A stretch of 7,848 nt of DNA from positions 1 to 7,848 of the forward strand of contig CACYBC010000164.1 of NCBI GenBank assembly GCA_902772615.1, in the 5' to 3' direction. Positions within the stretch are counted from its first letter, which is position 1, and the number at the start of each line of letters is the position of its first letter. The position numbers and the translations under genes were made by a program. The notes under the pieces are model-generated. The model was not told where the DNA came from. It saw nothing but the letters and a program-made list of their open reading frames with translations, and did no database searches. The stretch is from an uncultured Ruminococcus sp. Lineage in GTDB: Bacteria > Bacillota > Clostridia > Oscillospirales > Ruminococcaceae. Of this stretch, positions 6,544 to 7,848 are shown one piece after another.

Positions 6544-7695
6544 ATGAATATCCTGCAGAAAGCGGAAGCTATGACGGGAAGCGACAGCTCCCGCGAGAAG
6601 ACAATAATCAGAACCAGCATAATCGGGATCACGGCAAATGTGTTTCTGGCCGCCTTCAAGGCGGTGATCGGGATCCTGACGAAGTCCATCGCTATCGTTC
6701 TTGATGCTGTGAACAACATATCGGACGCCGGCAGTTCACTGATAACTATCATAGGGACCAAACTTGCCGGGAGAGAACCGGATAAGAAGCATCCGTTCGG
6801 ATACGGGCGAATAGAATATCTCAGCGCGATGATCATCTCTATGATCGTACTGTATGCCGGCGTTACGTCTTTTATAGAATCGGTAAAGCAGATAATCGAT
6901 CCGCAGACACCGGAATACAACACCGTGTCGCTCATCATCGTTGCCGTTGCCGTAGTGGTGAAGATCATTCTCGGACGTTATGTTAAGGGCGTGGGGGAGA
7001 AGGTGAATTCCGACTCTCTGGTCAACTCAGGCGAAGACGCGACTCTGGATTCAGTCATCTCGGCTTCCACGCTCGTGGCAGCCGGCATCTTTTTGCTGTC
7101 CGGCGTTTCGCTGGAGGCATGGCTCGGCGCAGTCATCTCGGCAGTGATCATTAAATCGGGCGTAGAGATGCTCCGCGACACCATATCCCAGATACTCGGT
7201 GAAAAGAATGACCCGGAACTCACTGCGAGCATCAAGAGGACGGTATCTTCTTTTCCGCAGGTACACGGAGCTTATGATCTGGTGCTGAACAACTATGGCC
7301 CTGATGTCTGGAACGGATCGATCCATATAGAAGTTCCGGACACCTGCTCTGCAGACGAACTGGACCAGCTGATCCGCAGTATTCAGACTGAGGTTTTTCT
7401 CAAACACCAGGTCGTGCTGACAGCGATCGGCGTATATTCGGTGAATACAAGGGATGAAGACATAATAGAGACACAGAAAAAGGTACGGGAGATCGTGCTG
7501 TCGCATGATCACGTGAAGCAGATGCACGGATTCTATCTGAACAAGGAACAGAAGACCATGCGCTTTGACGTGGTCATCAGCTTCAATGCCAAAGACCGTA
7601 AAGCGGTGTTTGAGGAAGTTATCGCTGACGTTAGGAATGCATTCCCGGATCTTGAACTCCAGGCGGCTATGGACACGGATTTTGCGGAAGTGTGA
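6544..7695 (+). CDS. Cation diffusion facilitator, probable divalent-metal (Mn-like) exporter
   Basis: This 383-residue membrane antiporter of the CDF family should expel a divalent metal in exchange for protons. About six helices occupy roughly 21-206. The transport site is Asn57-x3-Asp61 in helix 2 (NNISD) and Asp165-x3-Asp169 in helix 5. Zinc exporters such as YiiP have Asp-Asp/His-Asp; the Asn-Asp/Asp-Asp set matches Streptococcus pneumoniae MntE as I remember it, so manganese is favoured but not shown. DKKHPFGYGRIEYLSAM (80-96) is the family's loop after helix 2. A cytoplasmic ZT_dimer-like domain (about 222-300, with HIEVPDTCSADELD) is followed by a second segment (303-383), making it longer than the usual ~300 residues. 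The ribosome site is weak (AAAGAGG, 6525-6531, 12 bases away), so a start at the internal Met10 is possible. Upstream terminator implies its own promoter, not clearly identified. Confidence 0.92.
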   Translation: MNILQKAEAMTGSDSSREKTIIRTSIIGITANVFLAAFKAVIGILTKSIAIVLDAVNNISDAGSSLITIIGTKLAGREPDKKHPFGYGRIEYLSAMIISMIVLYAGVTSFIESVKQIIDPQTPEYNTVSLIIVAVAVVVKIILGRYVKGVGEKVNSDSLVNSGEDATLDSVISASTLVAAGIFLLSGVSLEAWLGAVISAVIIKSGVEMLRDTISQILGEKNDPELTASIKRTVSSFPQVHGAYDLVLNNYGPDVWNGSIHIEVPDTCSADELDQLIRSIQTEVFLKHQVVLTAIGVYSVNTRDEDIIETQKKVREIVLSHDHVKQMHGFYLNKEQKTMRFDVVISFNAKDRKAVFEEVIADVRNAFPDLELQAAMDTDFAEV

Positions 7696-7702
7696 AAAAT
7701 AC

Positions 7703-7774
7703 GGTACATATATTAGCGCATACCTATTTGAGGTTTGCCGGATATCAAAGAGACCGTTCCTTGTAATATGTACC
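7703..7774. repeat. Widely spaced imperfect inverted repeat after the CDF gene
   Basis: GGTACATA (7703-7710) pairs perfectly with TATGTACC (7767-7774), and the match extends weakly inward (TATTA against TAATA). The 56 bases between the arms hold no convincing gene. It may be a long hairpin in the CDF transcript, a mobile-element scar, or coincidence in AT-rich DNA. Confidence 0.35.
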
Positions 7775-7785
7775 CAGAATTCTGG
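7774..7785. repeat. 12-base perfect palindrome in an IS-end-like context
   Basis: CCAGAATTCTGG is fully self-complementary. It sits within TGTACCCAGAATTCTGGACA (7770-7788 region), a layout that recalls the TGTACCCC...TGGACA ends of some IS3-family elements. The resemblance is from memory and no transposase is visible in the window. Confidence 0.35.
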
Positions 7786-7814
7786 ACAAAGGATTAATAA
7801 GTTTTAGGTTTCCA

Positions 7815-7848
7815 TGGACACCTTCCTGTACACAGCAGGAGGTGTCCA
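7815..7848 (+). terminator. Strong hairpin at the window edge: terminator of the CDF gene or part of an IS end
   Basis: TGGACACC (7815-7822) pairs with GGTGTCCA (7841-7848), and TCCTG (7824-7828) with CAGGA (7836-7840), leaving T7823 bulged and a seven-base loop: 13 base pairs in all. The window ends exactly at the base of the stem, so a following T-run cannot be seen. If one is present, this is the CDF terminator; if a transposase frame follows, it is a subterminal element of an insertion sequence. Confidence 0.5.

Noticed and set aside
7565..7807. Small + strand open frame overlapping the end of the CDF gene
   Set aside because: Most of it overlaps the CDF coding region in another frame, with no ribosome site or recognisable domain.

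Overview
The window reads as a piece of an anaerobic, low-to-mid GC bacterial chromosome. The best guess is Clostridia/Eubacteriales, because of strong AGGAGG-type ribosome sites, frequent AGA and ATA codons, and FmdE and FAD_oxidored-type genes. The lineage is inferred, not proven. All six complete genes and the one partial gene lie on the + strand, and no RNA gene or CRISPR array is visible.

Bases 1-1496 hold the end of a FecCD/BtuC-type permease (5' end outside the window) and its overlapping ATPase. This is the inner part of an importer for iron-siderophore, cobalamin or another metal complex; the binding protein is presumably upstream. A hairpin at 1524-1555 may close this unit.

Bases 1594-3145 hold a TIM-barrel protein of the sugar isomerase/AP-endonuclease-2 fold and an FmdE-family protein with a C-terminal four-cysteine zinc finger. 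They are 46 bases apart and probably co-transcribed. FmdE next to a FecCD importer points to metal or metal-cofactor handling, but the substrate cannot be read from the sequence.

Bases 3230-6447 hold two long, clearly homologous cytosolic FAD-dependent oxidoreductases in tandem. Each has its own leader, and they are separated by a strong 15-bp terminator hairpin. The second gene starts at 4909, not at the in-frame ATG at 4753. The ribosome-site regions of the two genes are also alike, so the duplication probably included the leader.

Bases 6544-7695, after another terminator (6455-6493), hold a cation diffusion facilitator. Its transport-site residues (Asn-Asp / Asp-Asp) resemble manganese exporters such as MntE, and it has a second cytoplasmic C-terminal segment. 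The last 153 bases have no convincing gene but contain several inverted repeats. They may include the left end of an IS3-like element or a terminator cut by the window edge.

The picture is a metal-themed neighbourhood: import, two putative metalloproteins, two flavoenzymes and metal efflux. Whether these genes form one functional system is a hypothesis.
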